DNA from: Negadavirga shengliensis
Lineage (GTDB): Bacteria > Bacteroidota > Bacteroidia > Cytophagales > Cyclobacteriaceae
Length of the DNA: 64,000 bases
NCBI RefSeq assembly: GCF_042652345.1
Contig: NZ_JBHSJJ010000002.1
Span: forward strand, 124,001 to 188,000
Direction: 5' to 3'
The notes below the pieces were generated by a model. It saw only the letters and a program-made list of their open reading frames with translations, was not told where the DNA came from and searched no databases. This document shows, piece by piece, positions 26,612-34,948 of this stretch. The position numbers were made by a program, and so were the translations under genes. How positions within the stretch are numbered: the first letter of the stretch is position 1; every line of letters starts with the position of its first letter.

Positions 26612-27169
26612 CTACCTTATCCCCTGATCAGGGTACTTGCCCGTCACACTGCGGCCAAAAGCCTTCATCTCCTCTATCTGCTCCTCCATCCTGCCATCGG
26701 GCTGGATAAGCGGACCTATCCCCGCCAGCTTCTTTTTGTAATCCAAAAAACCGATCACCACCGGTACACCCGCTCCTTGCGCGATGTGATAAAATCCGGA
26801 CTTCCATCTGGGCGCATAACTTCTGGTGCCTTCCGGCGTGACCATGATCACCAGTTCCTCCCTTTCGTTGAGCATCTGGACCATGGCTTCGGTGTAAGTC
26901 TGCTTACGTTTCCCCGGCAACCGCTTCCTGTCAATGGCAATCCCGCCCAAGGCTTTGATAAGCCAGCCCAGCGGGCCCACCATGATCTCTTTCTTGATGG
27001 TGAATTTTACCGGGATATCCATGATATAAAACGCCGCACGCGCATAAAGCAGATCCCAGTTGCTGGTATGCGGTATCGCTATAAGTACAGCCTTCCTTAC
27101 ACCGGCAGGCCATCCGCCTGCTATTTTCCATCCGGTAATCCAAAAAACAAATCTTGCCAATAACTTCAT
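26612..27169 (-). CDS. 1-acyl-sn-glycerol-3-phosphate acyltransferase (PlsC-like)
   Basis: The 185-residue protein is short, as in the small PlsC-like acyltransferases. The HX4D catalytic motif is HTSNWD near residue 35, and the substrate-binding motif is VTPEGTR near 110; MVGPLGWLIKALGGIAIDRK precedes it. It should transfer an acyl chain to a glycerophosphate or lysolipid at the inner membrane. It follows the patatin-like phospholipase gene by 4 bp on the same strand, so a deacylation-reacylation pair is plausible, and accA lies just upstream of both. Confidence 0.87.
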   Translation of the reverse strand: MKLLARFVFWITGWKIAGGWPAGVRKAVLIAIPHTSNWDLLYARAAFYIMDIPVKFTIKKEIMVGPLGWLIKALGGIAIDRKRLPGKRKQTYTEAMVQMLNEREELVIMVTPEGTRSYAPRWKSGFYHIAQGAGVPVVIGFLDYKKKLAGIGPLIQPDGRMEEQIEEMKAFGRSVTGKYPDQGIR

Positions 27170-27173
27170 CTTT

Positions 27174-27965
27174 TTATAAAATTTTCATCTCAGGATGTGC
27201 CTCCAGGTATTTCAGCGTGGCTTCATATCCCTCCGTATAAATAGCCCGGGCTTTCTTGACCTCCAGTATGCCGTACCGGGCCAGCCCGGCAGGCTCTATA
27301 AAATAGGTGCATTTAGGTTTTCTGCTATAAGCATTGTAATTCATAGACATGATCACGGTTCTTTCGATCAAAGTCTTGATATGCCGGATGTTTGGATTTT
27401 CCGGCAGCTGATTACAGTTCACTCCGATAATAGCGGCGCATTTCCCTTCCAGCGGCTCCACAGGCAGGTTGTTCAAAACCCCTCCATCAATATAAAAATC
27501 CCCGTTCATAACAACAGGTTTAAATAACCCCGGGATGCAGGAGGATGCAATCAAGGGCGCTATCAGGGGGCCTTCCTGGAAATACGCTATTTTGCCTTTG
27601 GATACGTTGGTCGCGGCTATGGAAAGGGGGATTTTCAGTGCGTCAAAATTATCCTCAGGCAAATATTGGCAACATAAGGGGATAAGCCTGTCAAGTGTCA
27701 ACAAACCTTTCCGGCTGAGGGCGGGCCTTACAAATTTAAAGAACTTGGTTTCCGTTATGATTTCCAGAATTTCCCGAGGGGCATATCCATAAGCATACAG
27801 GGCCGCCACAATGGCTCCCGCGCTGGTTCCCGATAGATGGGTTGGCGCTATTCCCGCCTCATGCAAGGCCTGCAATACCCCCAGGTGGGTTACCCCCCTT
27901 ACACCCCCCCCGGATAATACCAGCCCTATTTTGCTTTCCGTTTCCAACGATCTCACCAAATGCAT
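27174..27965 (-). CDS. Patatin-like phospholipase
   Basis: The 263-residue protein has all patatin signatures: oxyanion-hole glycines in LVLSGGGVRGVTHLG near residue 20, nucleophile in GTSAGAIV near 46, and the catalytic Asp in YIDGGVLNNLPV near 160. No signal peptide is seen; the enzyme is probably cytoplasmic or peripheral on the inner membrane. It should hydrolyse phospholipid or other acyl esters. The acyltransferase gene follows after 4 bp and accA precedes it by 64 bp, forming a lipid-metabolism group. A small hairpin (27973-27994) lies between accA and this gene without a T run. Confidence 0.9.
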   Translation of the reverse strand: MHLVRSLETESKIGLVLSGGGVRGVTHLGVLQALHEAGIAPTHLSGTSAGAIVAALYAYGYAPREILEIITETKFFKFVRPALSRKGLLTLDRLIPLCCQYLPEDNFDALKIPLSIAATNVSKGKIAYFQEGPLIAPLIASSCIPGLFKPVVMNGDFYIDGGVLNNLPVEPLEGKCAAIIGVNCNQLPENPNIRHIKTLIERTVIMSMNYNAYSRKPKCTYFIEPAGLARYGILEVKKARAIYTEGYEATLKYLEAHPEMKIL

Positions 27966-28029
27966 AAAATTTAACCCCTGCGAACGCAGAGGTTATGGCT
28001 TAATTCAATATTGGGCGATTGCCCCATGG

Positions 28030-28977
28030 CTACTCATTGACTATCCCCATGGAGCAAAATTTATCTATTCTCTTTCCGATCCTCTCCTTCGGCTTCAGCT
28101 TGTCCAATTCAAGAAGTGACGCATTGATCGCATTTTTGATCCTCATGGCCATGTCCTTCATATTCCTGTGGGCTCCCCCCAAAGGCTCTTCAATAATGCC
28201 GTCAATCAGCTTGTGGTTCAACATATCGTGACCGGTAAGCTTCAGGGCCTCGGCAGCCTGTTCTTTATAATCCCAACTCCTCCAGAGAATCGAGGAACAG
28301 GATTCCGGAGATATCACGGAGTACCAGGTATTCTCCAGCATGAATACCTTATCACCGATAGCGATGCCCAAAGCACCGCCGGATGCACCCTCCCCTATGA
28401 TGATGCAGATGACAGGAACCTTTAACTTGAACATTTCACGCAGGTTTCTGGCTATGGCCTCACCCTGGCCTCTTTCTTCCGCCTCAATGCCCGGAAACGC
28501 TCCGGGGGTATCTATCAACGTGATGATCGGTTTGTTAAATTTTTCGGCCATTTTCATCAACCTAAGGGCTTTTCTATAACCCTCTGGATTGGCCATTCCG
28601 AAGTTCCTTTCCTGACGCTGCTTGGTGTTTCTGCCTTTCTGCTGACCTATAAACATCACCGTCCTCCCGTCTATATCTCCCAGACCGCCTACCATCGCCT
28701 TGTCGTCTTTAACATTTCTGTCACCATGCAATTCAATAAAATCATTGGTCATTTCATAAATATAATCCAATGCATAAGGCCGGTCGGCGTGCCGGGAGAG
28801 CTGCACCCGCTGCCACCTGGTCAGATTTTGGAATGTTTCTTTTTTCAAGGTCCGGATTTTTTCTTCCAAGGACTGGATATCAGTCGATAAATCTATATGC
28901 TTACCTTTCGCCAAATCGATCATTTCCTGTAGCTTCTGTTCCAGTTCAGCGATGGGTTTTTCAAATTCTAATACCAT
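28030..28977 (-). CDS. accA: Acetyl-CoA carboxylase carboxyltransferase subunit alpha
   Basis: The 315-residue protein matches AccA along its full usual length: N-terminal helical segment (KPIAELEQKLQEMIDLA), HADRPYALDYIYEM near residue 63, RNFGMANPEGYRKALRLMKMAEKFNKPIITLIDTPGAF near 125-165, GEGASGGALGIAIGDKVFMLENTWYSVISPESCSSILW near 200-235. With AccD it transfers the carboxyl group from biotin to acetyl-CoA, making malonyl-CoA for fatty acid synthesis in the cytoplasm. As in most bacteria it is not next to accD here. It lies upstream of the patatin and acyltransferase genes on the same strand. Confidence 0.97.
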   Translation of the reverse strand: MVLEFEKPIAELEQKLQEMIDLAKGKHIDLSTDIQSLEEKIRTLKKETFQNLTRWQRVQLSRHADRPYALDYIYEMTNDFIELHGDRNVKDDKAMVGGLGDIDGRTVMFIGQQKGRNTKQRQERNFGMANPEGYRKALRLMKMAEKFNKPIITLIDTPGAFPGIEAEERGQGEAIARNLREMFKLKVPVICIIIGEGASGGALGIAIGDKVFMLENTWYSVISPESCSSILWRSWDYKEQAAEALKLTGHDMLNHKLIDGIIEEPLGGAHRNMKDMAMRIKNAINASLLELDKLKPKERIGKRIDKFCSMGIVNE

Positions 28978-29074
28978 AATTTATTATTTTGACCACAGCA
29001 AAGATAAATATTTATTTTTGAATCTCTTTGACACGCAGGTATCAAGAAACAGAATGTAGCTGTGTCTAAATCCA

Positions 29075-29734
29075 TTACAATATTTTGCCGTCTTTCATGG
29101 TCAACATCCTGTCAGACATCTTTGCGAGGTTCTGATTATGGGTTACGATGACAAATGACTGTCCGAATTCATCCCTCAGTTTAAAAAACAGCTCATGCAA
29201 GGCCTGGGCACTATGGGTATCCAAGTTGCCACTGGGTTCGTCCGCAAAAATAATGGCGGGATCATTGATCAATGCTCTTGCCACGGCCACCCGCTGCTGC
29301 TCACCGCCTGAAAGTTCCGAAGGCTTGTGCTGCAGTCGCTCTTTGATGCCCAGCAAGGTTGCCAGTTCCCGCACCCTGTCTTTTAATTCCTTCTCCTCTC
29401 TCCCGCTTATAAGTCCGGGAATGATGATGTTCTCTTCCGCCGTAAACTCGGGCAGCAGGTTATGAAACTGAAATATAAACCCGATCTTCCGGTTTCTGAA
29501 GGCCGCCAGTTTGTCACCACTTAATTTGGAAAGGTCTACTCCTCCCACCTCCAGCGTCCCCGAATCCGCTTTATCAAGGGTGCCTAATATATGCAGCAGC
29601 GTACTTTTGCCGGCGCCCGAAGCGCCCACGATGGATACGATTTCACCGGGCATGATGTCTACATCCACCCCTTTGAGTACGTGAAGGTCCCCGTAATGTT
29701 TATGGATTGATTTAGCTGTCAGCATATGGATCAA
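29075..29734 (-). CDS. lolD: ABC transporter ATP-binding protein, LolD-like
   Basis: The 219-residue protein has Walker A GASGAGKST near residue 36-44, the signature LSGGEQQRVAVARAL near 140, Walker B IIFADEPSG near 162 and the H-loop VTHNQ near 195. Sequence and length fit the MacB/LolD group that drives lipoprotein release or substrate extrusion through FtsX-like permeases. No FtsX-like permease gene is adjacent, so the partner must be elsewhere. An alternative start two codons in (MLTAKSI) is possible. The role in lipoprotein release is an inference from family resemblance. Confidence 0.85.
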   Translation of the reverse strand: MIHMLTAKSIHKHYGDLHVLKGVDVDIMPGEIVSIVGASGAGKSTLLHILGTLDKADSGTLEVGGVDLSKLSGDKLAAFRNRKIGFIFQFHNLLPEFTAEENIIIPGLISGREEKELKDRVRELATLLGIKERLQHKPSELSGGEQQRVAVARALINDPAIIFADEPSGNLDTHSAQALHELFFKLRDEFGQSFVIVTHNQNLAKMSDRMLTMKDGKIL

Positions 29735-29992
29735 AAAACGTGGGTAGCCATCAGCCGGCTAGCTTTTAATACAGGTATATACATGGGCTAAAATTAAACA
29801 TTTTTCAACAAATACGCAGCGGAACACCGGGAATACCTCTCCTATACCCTTCATCTGTCTGAAAACTAACCTTATATCCCTCCCCTTAAAACGGAAAAAC
29901 CGAAAAATAACCTCAGGGAGGTTAAAAAGGAAACCGGAAATCTTGAATAATCGGACATTTGCCATTAACTTCGGGCAAAAATTTCGACTAGG

Positions 29993-31216
29993 ATGAATAT
30001 ACACGAATACCAAGCAAAAGAAGTTTTAAAATCATATGGGGTAAAAATTCAGGAAGGCATCGTCGTGGACAGCCCTGAATCCGCATTGGAAGCAGCGAAA
30101 AAACTGAATGCAGAAACAGGCACTTCCTGGTACGTATTGAAAGCCCAGATCCATGCTGGGGGTCGTGGCAAAGGCGAAATCAAAGAAACCGGTTCCAGAG
30201 GCGTGGTCTTGGCCAAATCCCTGGATGAGGTACCTGAAAAAGCCAAAAACATCCTTGGAGGAACTTTGGTCACCATACAAACAGGTGATGAAGGAAGAAA
30301 AGTCAAAAAATTACTGGTCGCCCAGGATGTTTATTATCCCGGCGATTCAGAACCCAAAGAATATTACCTGTCTATCCTGCTCGACAGGGCAGCCGGCAGC
30401 AATGTCATCATGGCTTCGACAGAAGGAGGCATGGATATTGAAGAGGTGGCGGAACATTCCCCGGAAAAAATCATCAAGGAATGGGTGGACCCCCAGTTGG
30501 GCATCCAGCCCTATCAGGCCCGTAAAGTGGCGTTCAAGCTTGGCCTGCATGGGAACGCGCTGAAAGAAATGGTGAAATTCATCATGGCTTTGTATGCCGC
30601 ATACGATGGATCAGACGCATCACAGTTCGAAATCAACCCGGTTTTGAAAACTTCAGATGACCAGATTCTGGCTGTCGATGCAAAAGTAAATCTGGATGAC
30701 AATGCCCTTTTCAGGAACAAAAAACTTGCGGAACTGAGAGATCTTGATGAAGAAGACCCCTTGGAGGTCGAAGCCGGGGAATCAGGTTTGAATTATGTAA
30801 AGCTGGATGGCAACGTAGGCTGTATGGTAAACGGTGCAGGTCTCGCCATGGCTACCATGGACATGATCAAACTATCAGGAGGCGATCCCGCCAACTTCCT
30901 GGATGTAGGAGGAGGGGCCAACGCGCAGACCGTGGAAGCCGGATTCAGGATCATTTTAAAGGATCCAAAAGTCAAGGCCATCCTGATCAATGTGTTTGGG
31001 GGCATCGTCAGGTGTGACCGGATAGCCAGTGGCGTCGTGGAAGCTTACAAATCCATAGGTGACATCCATGTGCCCATCATCGTCAGACTCCAGGGCACCA
31101 ATGCCGAAGAGGGCGCCAAAATAATAGACGAATCAGGCCTCAAGGTCACTTCCGCTATCACTTTGAAAGAAGCGGCCGAAAAAGTACAAAAGGTACTGGA
31201 AGAAGTGGCATCATAA
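29993..31216 (+). CDS. sucC: Succinyl-CoA ligase (ADP-forming) subunit beta
   Basis: The 407-residue protein begins MNIHEYQAKEVLKSYGV, the typical SucC start, and has the ATP-grasp domain (QIHAGGRGKGEIKETGSRGVV near residues 50-75, EINPVLKT near 210) and the C-terminal ligase domain (LDGNVGCMVNGAGLAMATMD, FLDVGGGANAQTVEAGF, VNVFGGIVRCDRIASG near 265-345). It makes ATP from succinyl-CoA in the TCA cycle together with SucD, which is not adjacent. The preceding 258 bp contains no other gene. A hairpin and then a tRNA-Arg gene follow. Confidence 0.97.
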   Translation: MNIHEYQAKEVLKSYGVKIQEGIVVDSPESALEAAKKLNAETGTSWYVLKAQIHAGGRGKGEIKETGSRGVVLAKSLDEVPEKAKNILGGTLVTIQTGDEGRKVKKLLVAQDVYYPGDSEPKEYYLSILLDRAAGSNVIMASTEGGMDIEEVAEHSPEKIIKEWVDPQLGIQPYQARKVAFKLGLHGNALKEMVKFIMALYAAYDGSDASQFEINPVLKTSDDQILAVDAKVNLDDNALFRNKKLAELRDLDEEDPLEVEAGESGLNYVKLDGNVGCMVNGAGLAMATMDMIKLSGGDPANFLDVGGGANAQTVEAGFRIILKDPKVKAILINVFGGIVRCDRIASGVVEAYKSIGDIHVPIIVRLQGTNAEEGAKIIDESGLKVTSAITLKEAAEKVQKVLEEVAS

Positions 31217-31232
31217 AATACAATGGCAAGGT

Positions 31233-31250
31233 CCGGGAAAATTTCCCGGG
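31233..31250 (+). terminator. Hairpin after sucC
   Basis: A near-palindrome (CCGGGAAA, A, TTTCCCGG) lies 17 bp after the sucC stop and 7 bp before the tRNA. It lacks a T run, so it may be a weak terminator or a processing signal for a sucC-tRNA transcript. Confidence 0.4.
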
Positions 31251-31256
31251 CATTAA

Positions 31257-31330
31257 GCGTCCGTAGTTCAACTGGATAGAATATCGGATTTCGGCTCCGA
31301 GGGTTGAGGGTTCGAATCCTTCCGGACGCA
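31257..31330 (+). tRNA. tRNA-Arg, anticodon TCG
   Basis: The 74-base cloverleaf is complete: acceptor arms GCGTCCG (31257-31263) and CGGACGC (31323-31329) with discriminator A, anticodon stem TCGGA/TCCGA around the loop TTTCGGC (anticodon TCG, reading CGA-type Arg codons), and T arm GAGGG-TTCGAAT-CCTTC. The CCA end is not encoded. A terminator follows immediately. Confidence 0.93.
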
Positions 31331-31334
31331 CAAC

Positions 31335-31374
31335 ATCCCCGCAAACGGTATGATCCGATTGTGGGGATTTTTTG
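31335..31374 (+). terminator. Rho-independent terminator after tRNA-Arg
   Basis: A 10-bp stem with one G-T pair (ATCCCCGCAA with TTGTGGGGAT) and a 14-base loop is followed by TTTTTT. It should end the tRNA transcript. Confidence 0.8.
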
Positions 31375-31409
31375 TTTTAGGCACGCAGCCGGGGTATAAA
31401 GTGATCCCT

Positions 31410-32309
31410 CTATGCAATAGCCGCCTCCAATCTCTTGATATCCAGTTTTTTCATCTGCATGAAGGCCTTGGTGATTTTTTCGGCTTTTCCTGCATCCCTC
31501 ATGGCCTCGGCCAGCATGACCGGCACTACCTGCCATGAAAGGCCAAATCTGTCTTTTAACCAACCACAGGGACCTTCTTCCCCTCCTTCACTGAGCATCT
31601 CCCAATAATAATCCACCTCCTCCTGCGTTTTGCAATTTACAACAAACGATATGGCTTCATTGAAGGAAAAATCATGTTCCAAAGAGCTGTCCATCGCCAT
31701 AAATACCTGTCCGTTTAAGGTAAACTGGGCATGTTTTACAGTACCCTCCACTCCATCATCCACGGCAGTATTTTTCAAGATACCTACAACCTCGGCATCC
31801 TTAAAGACAGAGGTGTACAGTTTGATGGCCTCCTCGGCACGTCCTGCCTGATCTCCGACAAACAGAAGAGACGGTGTTATTTTTTGCCCCACATCTTCCA
31901 GTTTGCCCAGGGCGACCTGCCATGAGAGACCAAACCTGTCATTCACCCAGCCGTATCTTTCACTCCAATCATACTTGTCCAGCGGCATCAATACCGTGCC
32001 CCTTTCCGAAAGGGCAGACCAAAGGGTAGCCAGCTCTTTTTCTGTTTCACAGACTATAAAAAAAGATACCGACGGATTGAAGGTGAAATGCGGGCCAGCG
32101 TTCAGGGCAGTAAAGCGCTGCCCTCCTATTTCAAACGCCATGGTCATAACACTCCCTTCCGCCATGCCGTGGATATCTTTACCTTCTTTTCCATACCGGG
32201 TTATTTGGCTTACCTGTCCGTCTTCAAACAAACCGGTATAAAACTTTACTGCTTCCTCCGCTTGGTTATCAAACCAAAGACATGTGGTTATTGGGTGTAG
32301 TGGTGCCAT
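31410..32309 (-). CDS. Two-domain VOC family (PhnB-like, 3-dmu-9_3-mt) protein
   Basis: The 299-residue protein contains two tandem VOC domains. The first (about 5-140) begins ITTCLWFDNQAEEAVKFYTGLFEDG and ends RYGWVNDRFGLSWQVAL; the second (about 150-290) begins ITPSLLFVGDQAGRAEEAIKLYTSVFKDA and ends CGWLKDRFGLSWQVVP. This is the PhnB-like group often called 3-demethylubiquinone-9 3-methyltransferase by old annotation, which is not evidence of that activity. The enzyme reaction is unknown; glyoxalase-fold proteins of this group are often linked to resistance or small-molecule binding. It stands alone, converging on the tRNA. Confidence 0.85.
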   Translation of the reverse strand: MAPLHPITTCLWFDNQAEEAVKFYTGLFEDGQVSQITRYGKEGKDIHGMAEGSVMTMAFEIGGQRFTALNAGPHFTFNPSVSFFIVCETEKELATLWSALSERGTVLMPLDKYDWSERYGWVNDRFGLSWQVALGKLEDVGQKITPSLLFVGDQAGRAEEAIKLYTSVFKDAEVVGILKNTAVDDGVEGTVKHAQFTLNGQVFMAMDSSLEHDFSFNEAISFVVNCKTQEEVDYYWEMLSEGGEEGPCGWLKDRFGLSWQVVPVMLAEAMRDAGKAEKITKAFMQMKKLDIKRLEAAIA

Positions 32310-32437
32310 TTTTTTGTAGATAAAGTCTTTTAGAAACGATGACTCATCAAAGTTACAGGACTTTGGATTTACCCAAAGCCCCTGATAACGACAAATTTAC
32401 AGGTAGATCACGACAAACGCATTTTGCCGGTTTATGC

Positions 32438-33292
32438 CTATCTCGAATCTCCACCTACCCATACGGACGTCATGGTTAAAGATCCTCCCACCGCCTTGTC
32501 GTTGAAAAATGAAACCTCCTCTTTCGCTCCCTGCAAGCCCAAGACATACAATAAAGGGAGATAATGATCGGGTGTGGGAATGGCCAGTTTACCCGCCTCG
32601 CCCATATTTTCATATGCAATCAGTTCCTTATGGTCCCGGTTATGGATTTTGGTCTTGAAAACATGGTTCATTTCCAAGGCCCAGTCATAACCATATTCAG
32701 TCTCATTCAGTTTATCCCAAGCCACCATTCTGAGGTTGTGGACCATATTACCGCTTCCAATGATCAGGACGCCCCGGTCCCGAAGATCAGCCAGTTCCTG
32801 GCCTAGCCGGTAGTGGTATTCGGGGGATTGATAATAATCGATGCTCAACTGTAAAACCGGTATGTCTGCTTCCGGATACATGTGGCGGACCACCGTCCAG
32901 GTGCCATGGTCCAACCCCCACTCATGGTCGGGCTTTACTTGGGTGCTTTTGATCTGCCGGGCCGTATAGGCCGCCAGCTCAGGGTTACCGGGCGCGGGGT
33001 ACTGAACCTCAAAAAGTGCCTGGGGAAATCCCCCGAAATCATGGATCGTCCGGGGTTCATCCATAGCGGTGATAAATGCCCCTCTGGTAAGCCAATGAGC
33101 GGAGATCACCAGCACCGCCGACGGCCTGGGAATCACCTGGCCCATTTTTGCCCATTGACCTGAAAACTGGTTATCTTCAATCCCATTCATTGGAGAACCA
33201 TGTCCCACGAACAAAGCCGGCATTTTGTTCCCCTTTTTTAAATGTGCAAACCGGTCTTTAAGCTTATTTGTATCCATCACTCCCGATATCAT
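32438..33292 (-). CDS. ygiD: 4,5-DOPA dioxygenase extradiol family protein (YgiD-like)
   Basis: The 284-residue protein matches the class III extradiol dioxygenase group represented by E. coli YgiD and plant DODA: PALFVGHGSPMNGIEDN near residue 25, VISAHWLTRGAFIT near 62, HDFGGFPQALFEVQYPAPG near 85, LDHGTWTVVRHMYPEADIPVLQLSID near 130 and the late His in PTPDHYLPLLYVLGL near 240. The histidines of GHG, SAHW and PDHY are the expected metal ligands. Such enzymes cleave catechol-type rings in vitro; the natural substrate is uncertain. A second start at the Met in GVMDTNKL is possible. It is not in an obvious operon. Confidence 0.88.
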   Translation of the reverse strand: MISGVMDTNKLKDRFAHLKKGNKMPALFVGHGSPMNGIEDNQFSGQWAKMGQVIPRPSAVLVISAHWLTRGAFITAMDEPRTIHDFGGFPQALFEVQYPAPGNPELAAYTARQIKSTQVKPDHEWGLDHGTWTVVRHMYPEADIPVLQLSIDYYQSPEYHYRLGQELADLRDRGVLIIGSGNMVHNLRMVAWDKLNETEYGYDWALEMNHVFKTKIHNRDHKELIAYENMGEAGKLAIPTPDHYLPLLYVLGLQGAKEEVSFFNDKAVGGSLTMTSVWVGGDSR

Positions 33293-33392
33293 TTATCACA
33301 CAACAAAAACCAATGGAAAAAGATGCAGGAACCTTGCGGGGAATATGATTGCCGTGGATCCGGCCCGTTTATTGTTCCTGACCCACATGAAG

Positions 33393-33941
33393 TTAGCGGC
33401 CTTCGTAAACCCTGTTGATCCTGGGCTGCAAAAACCAGATCCCAATGGGAAGAAACACCGCCATGATGAATTCGCTGAAGTAATCCGCTGAACGGACAGC
33501 GCTTTTTCTTTCCGTCCTGACGAGGGTTTTAGCCAAATAGGTCAAAGCATAAAGCCAGGTAAAAAGGGCCACGAACATCACCAAGCCCACCGCAAGATAG
33601 GCCCATGAAGCAGGCGTTTCTTCATTTTCCCAGTAAATAAAATTATAGACCAACAGTAACGAAAACATAATAAAAGATGTGGCCACGCTTAAGGTGAACC
33701 TGTAAGGTCCTGTAACAGGTCTGTCATTGTCCTTTTGGCTCAACCAGCTTCCCGAAGACCATATCCATAAAAAATAAGACACAAAAGGGATGATCATGAT
33801 CAGATTGGCGGCGAGATCCAACGCAGACCTGGCTTTGGCATCAAGGAAGGGTGAAATGGCGAAAATCAGGGAAACAAAAAAAGGAATACCGATCAAGAGA
33901 AGGAAAAGATGCCAATGCTTCAATTTCAGAAAGATATTCAT
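33393..33941 (-). CDS. Multi-spanning membrane protein, unknown function
   Basis: I choose the ATG at 33939-33941 (MNIFLKLKHWHLF); an in-frame ATG 15 codons earlier (33986) would add a segment without support. The protein of about 182 residues has roughly five membrane segments with WHLFLLLIGIPFFVSLIFAI first, a tryptophan-rich loop (WIWSSGSWLSQKDNDRP), and a charged region (RTERKSAVRSADYFSEF) before the last segment. I do not recognise a family. It is a single gene between the YgiD-like gene and a 547-bp gap. Confidence 0.72.
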   Translation of the reverse strand: MNIFLKLKHWHLFLLLIGIPFFVSLIFAISPFLDAKARSALDLAANLIMIIPFVSYFLWIWSSGSWLSQKDNDRPVTGPYRFTLSVATSFIMFSLLLVYNFIYWENEETPASWAYLAVGLVMFVALFTWLYALTYLAKTLVRTERKSAVRSADYFSEFIMAVFLPIGIWFLQPRINRVYEGR

Positions 33942-34488
33942 GGTTTCTTTTTTTAATAAACCAGCAATTAGAAAATTTAAAGGCAAGCCAGGGCTAAAAA
34001 CCGGATACCAGCATTATATACCTTTAAATTTAAGCATTTATCATGGTCTTTACACGGGCATCGACAAAAATCGGATCAAGCCATAATTCCGGCGATCTGA
34101 TTTTAACTGTCCGAGGCCGCATCCCGAAGTACAGGAATTCCGATCCGGGTAATCCGGGACAGGACAGGTTTTCACGGGATGACAAGAAGGGTTGTAGTTC
34201 CAAACAACTCCTAAAAAGTGGCCACATCCTGTTTTTTTGCAGCCTTTAAAACCATATGATCCGTGAAAATCAGTAAAGACGTGTCCCGGACCAGCTCCGG
34301 GATTAGTGGACCTTTTCCCATTTCCACTTGATCCCGAAAATCGACCCCTGTATGAAACTGGATTAATAGGAAAACACCATCCCTATATGATAACACCAAA
34401 GCCATCCCCCGTCGCCAACTGGACTACTTTGGCAACCCGAAAACAATGGAAGTAAATGAGGTAACGTTAATCGACTCAGGTTAACAGT
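33942..34488. other. 547-bp intergenic region with palindromic stretches
   Basis: No convincing gene. Bases about 34103-34190 and 34285-34310 contain GC-rich inverted segments with repeated TCCGGGA-type words (for example ATCCGGGTAATCCGGGAC), similar in style to the dispersed repeats elsewhere. It separates the membrane protein gene from the YtxH gene. Confidence 0.4.
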
Positions 34489-34755
34489 TTAGCTTTTTGG
34501 TGTTCTTTCCGCGTTCTTATCATTTTTAATAAAAGCAATTTTTCCTGTTAACTCTTTTATGAGCTCATCGACACGTCGTTCATATTCCTCAAATTTCTGG
34601 TCTATACGGTTGTCTATGGCGTCGGCAAAATCTTCACCTTTCCGTATCATCTTTTTGCGTATATCTCTTCCTTTTTGGGGAGCAAACAGCACACCCAACA
34701 CCAGGCCTGAGGCAATTCCAGCCAAAATACCTGTTATGGCTTTTCCGGTATTCAT
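34489..34755 (-). CDS. YtxH domain-containing small membrane protein
   Basis: The 88-residue protein begins with one glycine-rich membrane helix (ITGILAGIASGLVLGVLFAP, residues 7-26), directly followed by QKGRDIRKKM, the hallmark of YtxH proteins, and an amphipathic charged helix (about 36-72, FADAIDNRIDQKFEEYERRVDELIKEL). YtxH proteins are stress-associated in other bacteria, with no known biochemical activity. It stands alone on the minus strand. Confidence 0.85.
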   Translation of the reverse strand: MNTGKAITGILAGIASGLVLGVLFAPQKGRDIRKKMIRKGEDFADAIDNRIDQKFEEYERRVDELIKELTGKIAFIKNDKNAERTPKS

Positions 34756-34948
34756 CGTCTTATGGTTTAAGGTTTAATTTATCGTATGTAAAATAGCTGA
34801 CATACTTATTTTGTCCTATGATATCTGTTATGCTTTCCTCAAAACATTTATCATGGGAAAAAAGTTATAAAAAACCGGCAAAACATGTATTTGAGGCTGA
34901 CTGTCTGTCAGGCTGGTGTGAAAATATCAGGAACCCATGGGATGCATG

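Noticed and set aside
29759..30013. 84-codon frame on the minus strand upstream of sucC
   Set aside because: It overlaps the sucC start and has no motif or signal; likely spurious.
31410..32309. Naming the VOC protein as 3-demethylubiquinone-9 3-methyltransferase
   Set aside because: The domain name comes from old annotation; glyoxalase-fold proteins of this type are not shown to methylate quinones.
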